DNA of 64,000 bases from positions 3,038,001-3,102,000 of the forward strand of contig NC_088936.1 in assembly GCF_033473495.1 (NCBI RefSeq), given 5' to 3'. Within the stretch, counting starts at the first letter, position 1, and the number at the start of each line of letters is the position of its first letter. A program made the translations under genes and the position numbers. Positions 11,701-22,758 of this stretch are shown here, in pieces. The stretch comes from Cercospora beticola (lineage: Eukaryota > Ascomycota > Dothideomycetes > Mycosphaerellales > Mycosphaerellaceae). The notes beneath the pieces were generated by a model. The model ran no database searches and was not told where the DNA came from. It saw only the letters and a program-made list of their open reading frames with translations.

Positions 11701-12375
11701 GGGTCTCTTATCACATTCGACGGGCTCATCAAGGATGCCAACATAAAGATGGCCAAGCGTACGGCAGCTGCACCGGGAATGCTCGAAAATCTCGACTTAA
11801 GGCCTGACTCCTCTTCATCGAACATGGATTCTGACCAGGAATCAAATGGCAAGGGTTTCCTGGGTACTTTGAAGAAGATGATCGGGGGCGGTGCGAAGAA
11901 GAATGCTTCGAAAACCAAGTCAGTGACGACTACGTTGCGAGACTCGCCTCACCATACTAGTCCTGAGCGCACTGGAAAGGATGTTTCATCCGTTGTGGAC
12001 AGCACAGAATCCAGTCCAAAAGCATGCGCAGAGAAGCCGAAGCATCGAAGTTTGAGCTTCAAATTCTCGCTCGAATTCCATCCGAGTAACAAGCCTCTCC
12101 CGCCGATGCGCTTATTTCCTCCGAGGCTTCCTGGACCAGCACATCGGCTACTTCAGGAGCGCTCAGATGTGGTTTCGCAAGTGGGTCTTCCTGTAAAGCC
12201 TCGTGGTGCGAGTATTGCGAGGGCAAAGTATGCTGGTAGGGCGTTGGCGGAGTGGACTATCGTTGTTGGAGAATACGGTAGCTTCTTTGATAGAAGATTG
12301 AAGGAGGGTGTTCCCGAGCGCAAATGGGTAGAGACTCCCACGTTGGGAGTAGAGGTTTTCAAAAGGCCGTCATAA
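8767..12375 (+). CDS. DUF1765 family protein (1202 aa)
   Basis: One long uninterrupted frame. Residues 1 to about 375 are low-complexity, rich in Ser, Thr, Pro and Lys, with many basic/Ser clusters that look like phosphorylation-rich disorder. The conserved part starts near residue 383 (ELWTQFRALDADFSKFESKS) and continues with FLRTYSCHPSNKMLRPEDLD, a Trp-rich WWTGLLEML segment and YHILAVDFLPSNTTK, matching the fungal DUF1765 family as I know it. The family has no established biochemical function. No catalytic motif, signal peptide or convincing membrane helix is seen. The C-terminal tail again is Ser/Lys-rich before a short conserved end (GRALAEWTIVVGEYGSFFDR). Length is normal for the family. 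Confidence 0.9.
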   Translation: MALAAADRVNFSRPNADVGQHGATGRERGNGRPRGASLTGRNVNMGNVTPDSNNAPALPRAASYTYLPDTKTGEYSSHAVLEIRGVAKEDLAAESDNDTVDISPSEASPPEDNSGWNTPEDSERHTALPRANDIAAQLRKSTGQREPCDTPSVRSSISTIHSAARESRASVESTKTASTAATTPSSSQRPSFNKSFSRRFSGKSWYPSSSSTPSSRSPSPTKVDSIVEQPIAESEKEETGDVTPRVADTGRRKSFQLRKKTSKSTKESRAKKERQDSLSSGDEKGETKPGETVARRGTLLRKKAARTSGLTQATNDGRQQENLPPSLAKAPAVPQLPKSFSTDRLPSAFTASMKGERTSPLPKTVSSEKHHMSPLSSNKKKDELWTQFRALDADFSKFESKSSALKANVVRNTLIPFLRTYSCHPSNKMLRPEDLDRRASIFNKWWTGLLEMLAGKNNQSISGTDRPVVLDGISGIMERPEWRLTPSPFCPLNERVKASMGNGSRSNTSLTSSSSDFLADSVHHNVRNNFIANLTSQMAFVVDKMSLRNASASLVTFCGKACAYAFVFVPGMADVLVRLWELPIDDVRRVLQENGISKFDHIPEHVSATIVPNFPPALQQLGFDSLAKFSRKMRTPPPLPVGTAHIQWWGHWVERWSGRESDLFYVFTKHYHILAVDFLPSNTTKLERICAPCMVPVHAQILANLELTIHRDANHAQQDLNAAPTPTFDDVLGDPNIHASSLPVPPTNAVRLMAENRLIMLIRDFLSERTADHPLARELFAQSFNDLLQAAARGTSMFDHSACYTMLDFLEEALVLLVRYDSLRSSSDSLVNSKFWQAVFKKMIESENTMTEIRLYAFLFTIWHVLIGHPDRKRDLCMDLLLEPDVFESRFNHWCPMVRAYYMRLLCWRLGRYDEEASLELDILETLQQRLTHTWSHYTYLRDKAEQENSSRPECYPCHPAPGRRLLIMRTDNIISPAGSLITFDGLIKDANIKMAKRTAAAPGMLENLDLRPDSSSSNMDSDQESNGKGFLGTLKKMIGGGAKKNASKTKSVTTTLRDSPHHTSPERTGKDVSSVVDSTESSPKACAEKPKHRSLSFKFSLEFHPSNKPLPPMRLFPPRLPGPAHRLLQERSDVVSQVGLPVKPRGASIARAKYAGRALAEWTIVVGEYGSFFDRRLKEGVPERKWVETPTLGVEVFKRPS

Positions 12376-13178
12376 TTGGAGGTGAGGCCGCTGATGATCA
12401 ACGAGAGTTTGCAAGCATCGTGAGCGTACTAGTTGCATTGAATGTCGGTGACATGGCGCTGGGGATTTCTTTTCTGAATGACGCGCTGAGGATTGCGCGT
12501 CGATATCGTTCTCTGGCGGATGTGTGCACAAGATCTAGCATATATGAACATATCTGTGCCTGCGCAACTGGAAGTCTAGGCGCAGCTTGGCAGCAGCTTC
12601 GCGAACACATTTTATTCCATATCCAACCTCGGCTGACATTGTGCAGCTTGCAAATCACATTTGTATACCTTATGCATAGTCTGCAGAACGGCAATTATTC
12701 CGAGTCAAGAGCAAAGAGCCTTTGGCTGGACAGCTTCACACAGCCAAGTCCACATATGTCATGCCAATGCTGCCCGCCCGCCACCTCAAGAGGAGCTCGT
12801 CCTACAAGATCGCAACACACGTTGCACAGAGTTCAGTTGCACAGCGAGCGGCACAAGCCAAGCACCATCAAGTATCTGATCTCGGTTTAGTGTCTACGCG
12901 TCTCGACTTCTTGGTTGACAGCCCCGCGGGTCTACAGTGAGCATTTGCCGCGAGAAAGAGGAAGGCGTGCTGGTGGTTTCTAATCCTCTGCTCTGCCGTG
13001 GGGAAAGATCGCCACTAGAGACATGGAATGCTTGGCCTGGCGTTAGGGGTGTGACCGGTTGCACTTTCTTTGTTCTATTGCACTTCACTTCATCTCACGG
13101 ATTGTGAACCTGATTGATTTACAAGGATCCCTGTTCGATCTGATTTTCAACTAGCACCTGAAAAGAAGTCTCAACAGG
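12376..13178. other. Intergenic, 0.8 kb
   Basis: Terminator region of the DUF1765 gene and promoter of the following plus-strand gene. Only short out-of-context ORFs are present; no repeat or RNA gene is recognised. Confidence 0.5.
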
Positions 13179-14898
13179 ATGAAGACACCCCTCACTTCCC
13201 GCACGGCGGCATTCGCCACTCTGTGCGCAACACTCGCATCGGCGCAGCAACAAGAATGTAGCAGTACCATCTCCGCATCAGGCTATCCCGCTCCCTCGCT
13301 TGCAAGTGGCTGGAGAGCTCATATTGTTGTCAATGATCTGGAGAAGCCGCGATCTCTGAAGCGCGATAATAATGGACATTTGCTTGTTGCGGATCAGGGC
13401 GTTGGGATTACGAGATTGACACTTGAAGGCGAAGCTCCGTGCTTGACTGTTGCGGATAGGCAGCAGATTATTGCGAATACTTCGGTAAGCTGCTGAACTA
13501 TGATAAAATTGGGATGAGATGTTGACACTTTGTCGATGTTTGTAGCTCAATCACGGCCTCGAACTCTCCCCTTCGAATGACATCCTGTATGCTTCCAGCC
13601 AGGAAGCCGTCTATGCTTGGGACTACAATCCGGAAACTGGTACAGTCTCTGGCGAGGCTCGTCGGGTCATCAATCTTGGTGGAGATGGATCGCACGCTAC
13701 TAGGACACTTCTGTTGCCACCTCTTAACCCGGATTACTTGCTCGTTTCCTGGGGATCAGACGGCAACGTCGATGCCGCCGCGCGCGAGCCGACGTCTGGT
13801 TACAGCACTGTGCGAGCTTTTAACATCAGTGACACCAGCAGAGTGTACGAATACGCTGACGGACTGTCGGTGGGTTGGGGATTGAGAAACTCCGTCGGAT
13901 TGGGACAGAATCCAGTCACAGGAGGCATCTTCAGCAATGAGAACAATGTTGATCAATTGGAGAGAGATGGGGAGAGGATCGTAGAGGACAACCCTGCTGA
14001 GGAGTTGGTAAGAAGTTCTACCCATTTCCGGCTTTCGATGAGGCCAGTACTAACTGATGCCTTCTCTTTAGAACTTCCACGGCTTCCTTAATGGCACCGA
14101 GACCCCCAATCTGGGAGGATACTATGGTTACCCAGATTGTTACCCTGCTTGGGACCCCTCTGTTGTGCCCAACTACGATGGTCTCCAGACCGGACAACAG
14201 TTTGCAGCGAACTTCAACAACTCTATTAATGATGAATGGTGCCGAGAGAATAGCATTGATCCTGTTCTGAGCTTCACTGCCCAGTAAGTGTCGTTCCGTT
14301 ACCAAAATCTGAGATACATGCTAACGATGATATCTTCGCAGCATGGCACCAATGGACCTAGCCTTCAACACCGAAGCATCGACGGCTTTTATCACTTTCC
14401 GAGGAAGTTGGAACCGTGAAAACCCAGCGGGTTACAAACTCTCCGTCATCCCCTTCAATACCGAGACTGGTCTACCAAGCGCACCACCGAACTCCACAAA
14501 CGGCTATGTCGACATCCTTGCGAACGAAGATGAGAGTAGATGCCCGGACGAATGTGTCAGGCGTAAGTCTGAATGAATTCAACAAATTGGGCGATGCTAA
14601 CAGTGCAACAGCTGTGGGTTTGGAGTGGAACGCTGATGGCACCCAGCTCTTCATGACTGCGGATGCTTCCGGCGAGATTTACATCGTGTATCGAGAGGAT
14701 GGTTCTCCAGTCAACGACTTCACGGTCGCGGCGTCAGAGACTGGCAATGCTACTAGTGGCTCTGGTGGATCTGAAGGTGGTAGCTCTGGAGGTTCTCCCT
14801 CTTCGACGCCAGAGGCAGAGAATGCGGCTTCGAGTCTAGTGGGCTCGCGACTGTTCGCTGCCGCTATGGTAGGTTTGGTTGGTGCAATGATCTTCTAA
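13179..14898 (+). CDS. Secreted L-sorbosone/PQQ-type sugar dehydrogenase-like protein, GPI-anchored candidate (495 aa)
   Basis: Five exons (13179-13484, 13546-14007, 14072-14283, 14342-14563, 14613-14898) join in phase; intron 2 holds a textbook TACTAAC branch point. A signal peptide ends near ASAQQ. The body resembles the soluble quinoprotein glucose/sorbosone dehydrogenase six-bladed propeller: LEKPRSLKRDNNGHLLVADQ, LNHGLELSPSNDILYASSQ, GDGSHATRTLLLP, WGLRNSVGL, GYYGYPDCYPAWDP, MAPMDLAF, FRGSWNRE and VGLEWNADGTQLF. The C-terminus has a Gly/Ser-rich linker and a hydrophobic tail (LFAAAMVGLVGAMIF) typical of GPI anchoring. Related enzymes oxidise sugars with PQQ as cofactor; whether this one binds PQQ cannot be told from sequence. 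A cell-surface location is inferred. Confidence 0.85.
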
Positions 14899-15984
14899 AT
14901 GGGGACTAAAACACAAGTAGCAGAAGTGAGAAGAGAAATGAGCGAACGAGGGGTCGCTCCTTCCTCGGGACTCAATGTTGATGCTGACGAGATGTCTGTA
15001 TTGCTGGCTCTCGGAAGCAGCATCAGGATATAGACACTGTATATTTCAGAGACATATTGAAAGTCCCATTTCTTACTCACAGTGCTGTCCAACTTCCGGC
15101 TTTCGCAAGGCTGGTGTTATGCCAGTACCAAACTCGACCTCCATCAATACGCTGAGAGACTTGCTTTCGTTGGAAAGCAAAACACAAACTAGGATCAACA
15201 CTGCGGCCTCCTGTCGTAGAATGAGATAACACTAGTGAGACTGGCAATTGATTTGGATCCGTGATTTGCCAACTTCAATTGATACATTCACTTTGCTTCG
15301 CGGCTAGATTACGTCCCCACAGTAGTTTTGTAATATTGCAGTGATTGTTCGTTCCGATAGCGTCCTCGGTGGACGAGTTATGGTCCACGCTCGTCGACTT
15401 TCGGATCAGTATCAACTTTCAGGTTTGCACTATCCGAACTCGTCGTCGATCGTGCCCTTCGCAACTTGGTCGTTGATCACTCGTAGACCTCCGTACCGCT
15501 CACATCTTGGCCTGGTTCTGGAGTGCCACGCAAGACCGCATTGCGTGATCGCTTCGTCTGGCCAGCAGTATCGACTTCTGTACATTTTGAAGATATCTTA
15601 CACGTCTCCTTTCTAACAGCGCTGTCGAAATCTGAATGCCTTCAGAAAGCTCATTTTATGCATTGCATCCGCCTTGAGAGCGGAGAAAAAGTGTAGTTTC
15701 CGCCTCCTCTGCTCCCCTCCACACCATGCTGTGCTCTTGCTTTTTCGCTAATGCAAAACATGACCCCTAGTATCCTGAAAACGCCGCGCTATGCCCTCAA
15801 AATCTCATACATGGGGTATATCCTTCCCTCTTGTTTTGCCCTTATTTGCCCAGTCGCATTAGCTGCTACTCGCGGGCGGATCCGAAGGCGGCTTCTCTGC
15901 ACTTTGCGCTCTCAGCCTCTGCGCCTACAATCATAGATGTCCTGTCAGCTTGCGCACTTCAACGTACCATGTTTCTTTCTTGAC
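14899..15984. other. Intergenic, 1.1 kb, between convergent genes
   Basis: Lies between the convergent 3' ends of the sorbosone dehydrogenase-like gene and PAM16. Short ORFs only; nothing recognisable. Confidence 0.5.
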
Positions 15985-16551
15985 TCAATCTCGATATAGC
16001 TTTGGCCTCCAACCTCTTCGCAGCTCTTCCTCGTGCTCAGCTGCCGCTTGGGCTTCACGTACCTCCAACTCCAACCGCTCTCTTGCTCGGAGCACTTTAC
16101 TCTGCAGATAAAAGGAGCCACCCTTTTTGGGATCGTTCTGGTCAAATAATCGTTTGAAGTTATCGTGGACTTTGCTGAGGTCGGCTTGGCCTTGTTTGGG
16201 AGGAGGGACGTTGAGGATTCGGCAGGCCTCGTCGAGGGTTAGGCCGGCGGATGAGAGGGTGTTGGAGGCTGTTGCGCCGCCTTGCATCGATTGTTGATAT
16301 TTCTGGATGCTCGTTAGGTCGGTGTTACATTCCGAGATGAAGGCCGTCGTACTTGTGATGCTGAGGCTTGCTTATAACTGGTTTCTATTAGTATGGTAGT
16401 CCTCGATAACTCAGGCATGGTTCGAGGACTTACGCCTCAGCGAATGCTCTCCCGAAGACTCTGGCGCCGGTGACCTGATACTATCAGCATAGCCTCGTCA
16501 GCAGCAGGCGGTGATACTCACGAGCACCTGCGTTACTATACGATGCGCCAT
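15985..16551 (-). CDS. PAM16: Mitochondrial import motor subunit Pam16/Tim16 (137 aa)
   Basis: Four exons: 16522-16551 (only 10 codons), 16434-16474, 16353-16377 (25 nt) and 15985-16302, joined by 47-, 56- and 50-nt introns. The product starts MAHRIVTQVL, then VTGARVFGRAFAEAYKQA, then LTLDEACRILNVPP and the highly conserved KGGSFYLQSKVLRARERLE. Pam16 is the J-like regulatory partner of Pam14/18 in the presequence translocase-associated motor at the matrix face of the inner membrane, where it controls Hsp70 ATPase activity. As expected for a J-like protein, the HPD motif is replaced (here DQNDP). The highly fragmented 5' end makes automatic gene models prone to miss exons 1-3. The length matches fungal orthologues. 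Identity is nearly certain. Confidence 0.95.
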
Positions 16552-17026
16552 AACGGGAAAAGAACGACAGCGGCGATGCGAAGATGTCAACGACTTTCTT
16601 GCCCTCGATATCTCCAAAGATCTCGCTCGGAAGTTCGGCGTTCTTTGCCGAGACCAGCGCGGATGCCTGAGGCCAAGACTGGCTAGCGCCCCGGTCTGGT
16701 TCGTTCCGCAAGTGACTTCGCCTCGCTTTCCTCCGGGTCGCCTGCATACAATGACGAACTTGCAGCATGGAGGAGCAAAAGGATGCGCGAGATCTTCATG
16801 TCCTTCTGCCACGAGGATGCTGATTGGAAGTCTCCATCTTCACTGCCATGGCCAATCCGCTGCGCCTTGTGCTACAGCCTGCGCGATGTCTGCATCTCGT
16901 GACCAGCATTGGGACATGCGCGGGTAAGTGGTATGTACATGCGTTCCCTAGATTCTGTATATGTACTTGATCATTGAAGCCCCATCCTCCACGGCTATCT
17001 CCATCGTTACTTCTTGCACAACAAAA
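16552..17026. other. Divergent intergenic region, 0.47 kb
   Basis: Shared promoter space between PAM16 (minus) and the tubby-like gene (plus). Short ORFs cross it in several frames without family resemblance. Confidence 0.5.
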
Positions 17027-17874
17027 ATGTCGCTCAAGCCAGACTCCCCGCGCTCTTCGCAACTAAGTGTGTCAACAACACCTTCAGACAAAGCTCGCAG
17101 AAGATCCTCTGTTGGCATCGGCGAGACTATAACAACATACCACATCTTAGCCAATTCCAAAAATGATCTCTCGACGCTAGAAATCCAGCAAAAAGGCCGA
17201 ACAGCACTGCTAGCCAAGACTACCAAGTCAACTATTGGAAGCCCGACACTACACATCACAACGCCCAAAGTCGATGGCGAATCCACGATAGCGACAGCCA
17301 AACTCCATCCTAACAGCGGCAAATGCAAAATCATGCTCGGAGACCCAAGCAAGACCGAAGTAAAACCAGACTGGACACAAGTCCAGCATACTTCCGATCT
17401 TAATCGGGTGTTTATCTTCGAACACGATGCGAAGCAGTACATATGGCGAAGGTACACGAGCATTCCAATGAACTTCGGTCACAGTTTCCGTTGGCCGACA
17501 GTAGACTAACACAAAAACTTTCATACAGAAGAATCAACATCGACCCCAAATCCATTCACCAAACAGACCTCGAACTCGTCACCGCACAAGATTCTGATAC
17601 TATACTGGCGACCTACCTCCCAAATCGCAAAGCCGTGAGTAGGAACCAAATCGCAAGATTGGATTTCTTGGTCGATATGCCTTCTGAGCTGGAGGTGTTG
17701 TGCTTGACGAGTGTATTGGGCGGGAGACAGAGTTCCCGAATGGAAGATGCAGTCTGGGGTATCACTAGTAGATTTCGAAGGAAAGAAAAGTCCGAGTTGG
17801 CGTTGCATCCGGGGGGAGCTGGAAGGATGGGCGTTCTTGCTCTTTCTCTAGGTGGTGGCGGTGGTGCGTGCTGA
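17027..17874 (+). CDS. Tubby C-terminal-like domain protein (256 aa)
   Basis: Two exons (17027-17451 and 17529-17874) with a 77-nt intron. The protein begins with a Ser-rich stretch (MSLKPDSPRSSQLSVSTT), followed by alternating beta-strand segments: TTYHILANSKNDLSTLEIQQ, IATAKLHPNSGKCKIMLGD, NRVFIFEHDAKQYIWRR and LELVTAQDSDTILATYLPN. A C-terminal hydrophobic helix follows (LDFLVDMPSELEVLCLTSVL). This beta-barrel-plus-central-helix order is that of the tubby-like/LURP-one fold widespread in fungi. Such proteins are suspected lipid- or membrane-associated factors, but fungal functions are not established. A basic, Gly-rich tail ends the protein. The first ATG in frame with the conserved region at a reasonable distance was chosen as start. 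Confidence 0.8.
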
Positions 17875-18120
17875 TGAGCATGGATAAGGCAACTGAGAAG
17901 GTTGAGTTCTGCAATTCGAGTCTATGTATTATCATTACGGTCGTCATTGATGTTTGCTGCTGCTGGATTGCTCTGGTCACGCCCCACAGATTCTGTCTCG
18001 TGCCTCCATCGCAGTCATTATGAGAGTTCCATTGTGCATTATTCGCCTTCCTCTCGCCTCTGGGTATCTCGCCTTGCGTCAAATCAAAAACAAAAGCAAA
18101 TCGTTGAACGACTTCATCTA

Positions 18121-19474
18121 CTACATCGTTCTCGTGTGTATTAATGACCACCTCTCCGCTTGGGGTTTCTTTACTCCAGTGGCTTCCTCCAGCCATGCGT
18201 GCCGCCCACCAAGTCTGCTCTCAATACTTGGAAACCGGAGTTGCAGCTCTGCTGGCAATCTTGCAACATCTGCGCTTTTCCGGTTCATGATTTTCGATAG
18301 TCGACGAAATGGCGTAAGATCAGATGATTTCTTCTCGTCTTCAGAAATTGCTGGTACGGGCGGCGTCCAGGTCCTGAAGCTGCCCTCGGTGTCAACTGGC
18401 GATTCCGTTTCTGACGTTTGTGCAAACTTGTGCTGATCCAGAGGCCATGGTGCTGGGAGTTCCACTGCTCCCTGATGCATCTCGGCACACGAGTGTCGGT
18501 CGCTATCGTTGTTGCGACAACAGCTGGGCGACAGGCCTTTGAGCAGGACTTTGAAAGTCGAAGCCGAGCCGCAGAGAATAGCGAGATGTAGCTCGACTTG
18601 GACGAATATGCTACTTTCGGAAAGGTCGTAGTAGATGTCCTCTGACTGAATAGCGTTCCAGGTGTAGAAGCATCGAAGAGCACCAGCTGTGGTAGGTCAG
18701 GGTCAGCTGGAGTTGTGACTGAGGGTTTGGCGTCCACTTACCGACGATTGGGAGGAAGCCCAGCGCGAAGAGAGCTCCGACAGCAATTTTCTGACGTGTT
18801 GGAAGCTGCATCCCATAAAGCATATACAGAGGAATGCTGAACAGCGCTGTATCGATAATTGCGATAAGAACGCCATTGATATTAAAAGATTGCTGAATCG
18901 TCTCCGAGCTCCAGCATTTTCGGTCAGCCGACTCATCGTCGACCGGAATGAAGTTCAGTGGTATGCAAGAAAGAGCTTGCACGACGAAAAACGCAATGTT
19001 CTGAGCTCCAACAAAGAACATCAATAAGTAGACACATGCGCGCATCGCCGGTCTTGGGTCAAGTCGAAGGTATAGGATCAAGAAGCTCGTCTTCACAAGG
19101 AGCGAGGTGACCACGTAGAAAAGTAATGAAGCGAATGCGAGTTTCCGCAGGGCATTCAAGTCTGTTGGCGTTATTTGCGAGGCATGGTCGCCGAGTCCGT
19201 TGTAAGTCGCTGTCGTGACGCAAGCTGAGAGGCCAAAGGCTGTGATGGTCCCAAGTAATATGAGCACTGAGCACTATTAGCATCGAAAATGGAACGTCTT
19301 GAAATGCCAAAGCTCACCATCGTCCGTGAAGACTTTCCGCAGCACTGCTAATCTTGCGTACATGCGGAGAGTGACGCCTATCAAGCTCATCGCCAGGAGC
19401 GTGATAGAGACAGCGACGATAAGCTGCTGTTTGCTGTCATCCTGTTTTACTGCTGTCCGCGATATTAAAGGCAT
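18121..19474 (-). CDS. Rhodopsin-like (fungal integral membrane family) 7-TM protein (415 aa)
   Basis: Three exons (19318-19474, 18742-19266, 18121-18686) give 415 residues. The frame starts MPLISRTAVKQDDSKQQLIV and shows seven hydrophobic helices. Family signatures are visible: LRMYARLAVLRKVFTDD at the end of TM2, LASLLFYVVTSLLVKTSFLILYLR, CIPLNFIPVDDESADRKCW with the extracellular Cys, and the TRQKIAVGALFALGFLPIV loop into the last helices. These mark the fungal rhodopsin-domain family that includes PTH11-like proteins without the CFEM domain. No retinal-binding lysine can be claimed. The cytosolic tail is Ser-rich. The ligand is unknown. The gene converges with the tubby-like gene. Confidence 0.88.
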
Positions 19475-21429
19475 TGTGCTAGGAACATGAAGTGAAAGGC
19501 GGAGTAAAGAACGAAAGAGCTTTGCTGAAGATGCTTGTCGTACTTCCGGTCTTGAATCCCATATATGATTCCGCTAAGAGAGACCGACGCATAGCACCAC
19601 CAGTCAAGGCCGAGTTAAGACGAAACACTTCTCTTTTGGGCAATTACTGTTCCGTTGCAACGGCCGCTTCTGGCCGAGACGGTCTGCGCTGGCACGGCTG
19701 ATGCTGAATGTAAAATCTGGAAGAAATGCTCCAATGTCCATCAACAGGCACGCGCAATTTGCAGTGCATTTCTTTCTGCACCACAGACGGGTCGTTCTGC
19801 GAGTGCCATTGGAATTTCGCATGCGGTGCAAGGATGATGCCTTGCGATTCAGCCGCGTTTCGTGAACGACTCGTGCGTGTCGTCCACGAGGCGCTTGGTT
19901 GGATTGCCACACGAGAGCTATCTGTCAATCAGGGTCCTCGCAGAGATACTTGGGCACAGTATCGCAAGCGGTGCTATAGTATAGCAGAGATGCGTGAGAG
20001 GCAAGAGCAGAGAATCGTGAAGATGTAGTAAGACCTTAGACGACGTGTAGTGAAGCTGGGAAGGAGACCGATCGATCCCGGAGATGTCCCGGCTTGGCAC
20101 GCCTGCTGTGGATATCACGCGGGTCTTCTTCATCTCTCCTCTTTCCTTCACAGTATCAACCTCATCCCGCGTAACCATCCAAGTTTCCGCTTCCAATACG
20201 AAAAATGATCTCGCTCTAACACTGACGGTGCCACAACGGCTGTCAAGGCGAGAGACAACCCGGACGTTTGACAGCTACGGCGCTGAGTCGTGATGCTAGA
20301 CCTCGACTCGAGAAGAGACCAAGGAAAGCACCGCACCGGTCGGAACCACCAGCGTTGAATCCATTCCGCGGTAATGAGCAGCATCTTCATAGGTGCCAAC
20401 TCATCTCTGCGCCTGGAAATGCTCCAGGCCAGTAGGATGGCGATCATATCTGTTGAGCTCGTGGCCCACTTGAGAGCCCAAGATTTGGGATGACTGGCGG
20501 GTTTAAACCTACGTGCGCTGTGGCACAGAGACGCAGTCACCAAAGCACAGCCTCTCTGACGTCTCGCGAGCTCACGTTAATGGTAGAGACTGCCTCGCTG
20601 GAACAGTAACTGCTTCGAAGCAGAAGTGGCACCCACGTCGTATTTGAGCATTGCCAAATCAGTGCTAATGCCGAATGAGCTGCAAGGACGTTAAAGCCGA
20701 TGAAAGCTCCGGACCCATCTATCGAGCGTTGAACGGGTCGTGCTATTGTCGTCATCTTTTGACGAGACACGCTGCGCATTTCAGCTAATCGTTGTGCCGG
20801 CCGGACGAGTTGTAGGTCCGCCGCTTTGCCTCTCACTATGCGAAGCCGTCTGCCGTTACTGAGAGAACTCCCTCAGCCGAGCGACATCTGAGCTTCCGAG
20901 ATTCAAAAGCGCAGGCACCCAAGGTATCACTTGCCGATTTCACTTGCTTGCGATATTTGGATAGCTTGTACTGAACCTCAGCAATTGGACATTACAAAAG
21001 TGGTTGTTCCCGATATGGACTACATTATAGCTGCGTCCGACCAACTTGTTTTGACAAAGACAAAGCCAAACGCTGAAGGATGACATGTGTTGGGAATGTG
21101 TACGCTGATTTTCATTTTCACAAGACCACTTTAGATGCAAAGAATCACTTCTGAAAATGCAACCCGGCATCGTGTTCATCATGAGCCGAGGTTTGACAGT
21201 CAGGGTGTCAGCAGCGCATGTGTGTGGCATGCTCGGATTCGTACGGACGAGAGAAACGCCACAATCCAAGGAACCGGCACGTGGACCGGGTAGGTACTCT
21301 GCCCTACACCGAGGCCCTCGAATACACGCCCACTACATATGAACGGGATAGATATAACTTAATCTGGTTCTCAAAGCATTTGACGGAGCCATCCATCTAA
21401 TATCACTGTGAGCTAACGAGACCCCCGCC
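19475..21429. other. Intergenic, 1.95 kb
   Basis: No gene is recognised. Minus-strand ORFs near 20148-20543 and 20537-20836 have stretches of reasonable composition (for example GFNVLAAHSALALIWQC) but no start, splice or family evidence that I could support. They might be relics of a membrane-protein gene. No repeat was recognised. Confidence 0.4.
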
Positions 21430-22689
21430 ATGGAAAAACAAATAAGCACACCACGAGGACCCATCCTCACCAAAGTAGACAACGGTCTCGTCTATGCAAG
21501 AAACATACAGTATGCCACTGCCGATCGCTGGAAGCAACCCGTTCCATCAAGATGGACGGAAGTCCGCGACTGCACCAAAAAGGGAGCAATATGTCCTCAA
21601 CACCAATTCCGATTCGAGCACGTCCTTGGTGAAATGCCATCGAAAGATCGCGAGTTCTCAGAGGATTGCCTCAATGTGACAGTCGTGGCTCCTGAGAATG
21701 CGAAGAACCTCCCGGTGCTTGTATCTTACCATGGTGGCGCGAACATCGCTGGCGGAGCAGATTTCGACATTATGGACATGAGCGGCTTGGCAAGGTTAGG
21801 GTTGGTTACTGTTGCGGTACAATATCGATTGGGAGTTTATGGCTGTGTGGAGATCCCAGGCCATGCGCCCGCGAATCTACATGTTTATGATCAAATTGAA
21901 GCTTTGAAATGGACGAAGGAGAATGCTGCTGCATTTGGAGGCGACCCGGCGAATGTGACCATCAGTGGGCAATCAGCTGGAGCCTGGGCAGTGTACAATA
22001 TGCTGCTTGCACAGACAGATGGACTCTTCCAGAAAGCGATCTTGATCTCGGCATCGCTGGACCTCAAGCTGAAGCCTGAGTACGGGGAAGTGGTGAAGAA
22101 GAAACTTCCTGGAGACTTGCTTGACATTCAAGAGAAGTGCTCGCAAGAAATACCCGGGGCGGAACCTTTCTTGCCCAATAGGACCAAGGCGCCTTTTCCT
22201 GCAGATCTGGATAAAAGACTTGGGGAGAGGAAGGATGTTGATTTACTCATCGGATGGACCGCGGATGAGGTTATCCCGTATCTCCACATGATTCCGACGA
22301 CAAAAGCGATCATCTCTTTGCCTCTCATTGGCGGTGCTCTCGCACACACGCTCGGAAGGCTTGCGTCAAATCGCGTTTTCAAGAACGGGAGTCGGGAGCT
22401 GGCGAGGAAGTGGTCGAAGAATGGCGGTAGGGTTACCACTTATGAGTTCCAGTGGTATCCGAAAGAAAGTCTCTATGGTGCTTGTCATTGTATGGAGATG
22501 CCGTTCATGTTTGGTGATTGGGCGAATTGGGCGGCGGCGCCTTTGGTGACGGGCAAGGGCTCAGAGGAGGTGGTCAACAGACTCGCGCCTAAGTTCAAAC
22601 AGATGCTCTTGACGTTCATCAAAGACGGGCTAAAAGATGGGAAGCATTTTGACATCACTGCAGATTTTAGTGAGAGATCGTACCTGTAG
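21430..22689 (+). CDS. Type-B carboxylesterase, alpha/beta hydrolase (419 aa)
   Basis: Single exon. Carboxylesterase/lipase type B signatures are in order: SEDCLNVTVVAPENAKNLPV, the oxyanion loop YHGGANIAGGA, VAVQYRLGVYG, FGGDPANVTISGQSAGAW with nucleophile Ser182, and YGACHCMEMPFMFG with catalytic His353. The acidic member probably lies near residues 270-280 (WTADEVIPYLH). No signal peptide is present and the protein is shorter than the ~520 residues of secreted family members, so an intracellular esterase or a compact subfamily is likely. The substrate cannot be predicted. The start ATG sits directly before the conserved GPILTKVDNGLVYARNIQYA segment and is secure. Confidence 0.9.
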   Translation: MEKQISTPRGPILTKVDNGLVYARNIQYATADRWKQPVPSRWTEVRDCTKKGAICPQHQFRFEHVLGEMPSKDREFSEDCLNVTVVAPENAKNLPVLVSYHGGANIAGGADFDIMDMSGLARLGLVTVAVQYRLGVYGCVEIPGHAPANLHVYDQIEALKWTKENAAAFGGDPANVTISGQSAGAWAVYNMLLAQTDGLFQKAILISASLDLKLKPEYGEVVKKKLPGDLLDIQEKCSQEIPGAEPFLPNRTKAPFPADLDKRLGERKDVDLLIGWTADEVIPYLHMIPTTKAIISLPLIGGALAHTLGRLASNRVFKNGSRELARKWSKNGGRVTTYEFQWYPKESLYGACHCMEMPFMFGDWANWAAAPLVTGKGSEEVVNRLAPKFKQMLLTFIKDGLKDGKHFDITADFSERSYL

Positions 22690-22758
22690 GGTATGCTGTA
22701 CCTCCTACATCTCCAAATTCTTTGATGAAGCCCAGCGACTAGGCCTAATCATTCCACG

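Noticed and set aside
20148..20836. Possible degenerate membrane-protein gene on the minus strand
   Set aside because: Only isolated hydrophobic stretches; no start codon context, splice pairs or family motif could be joined.
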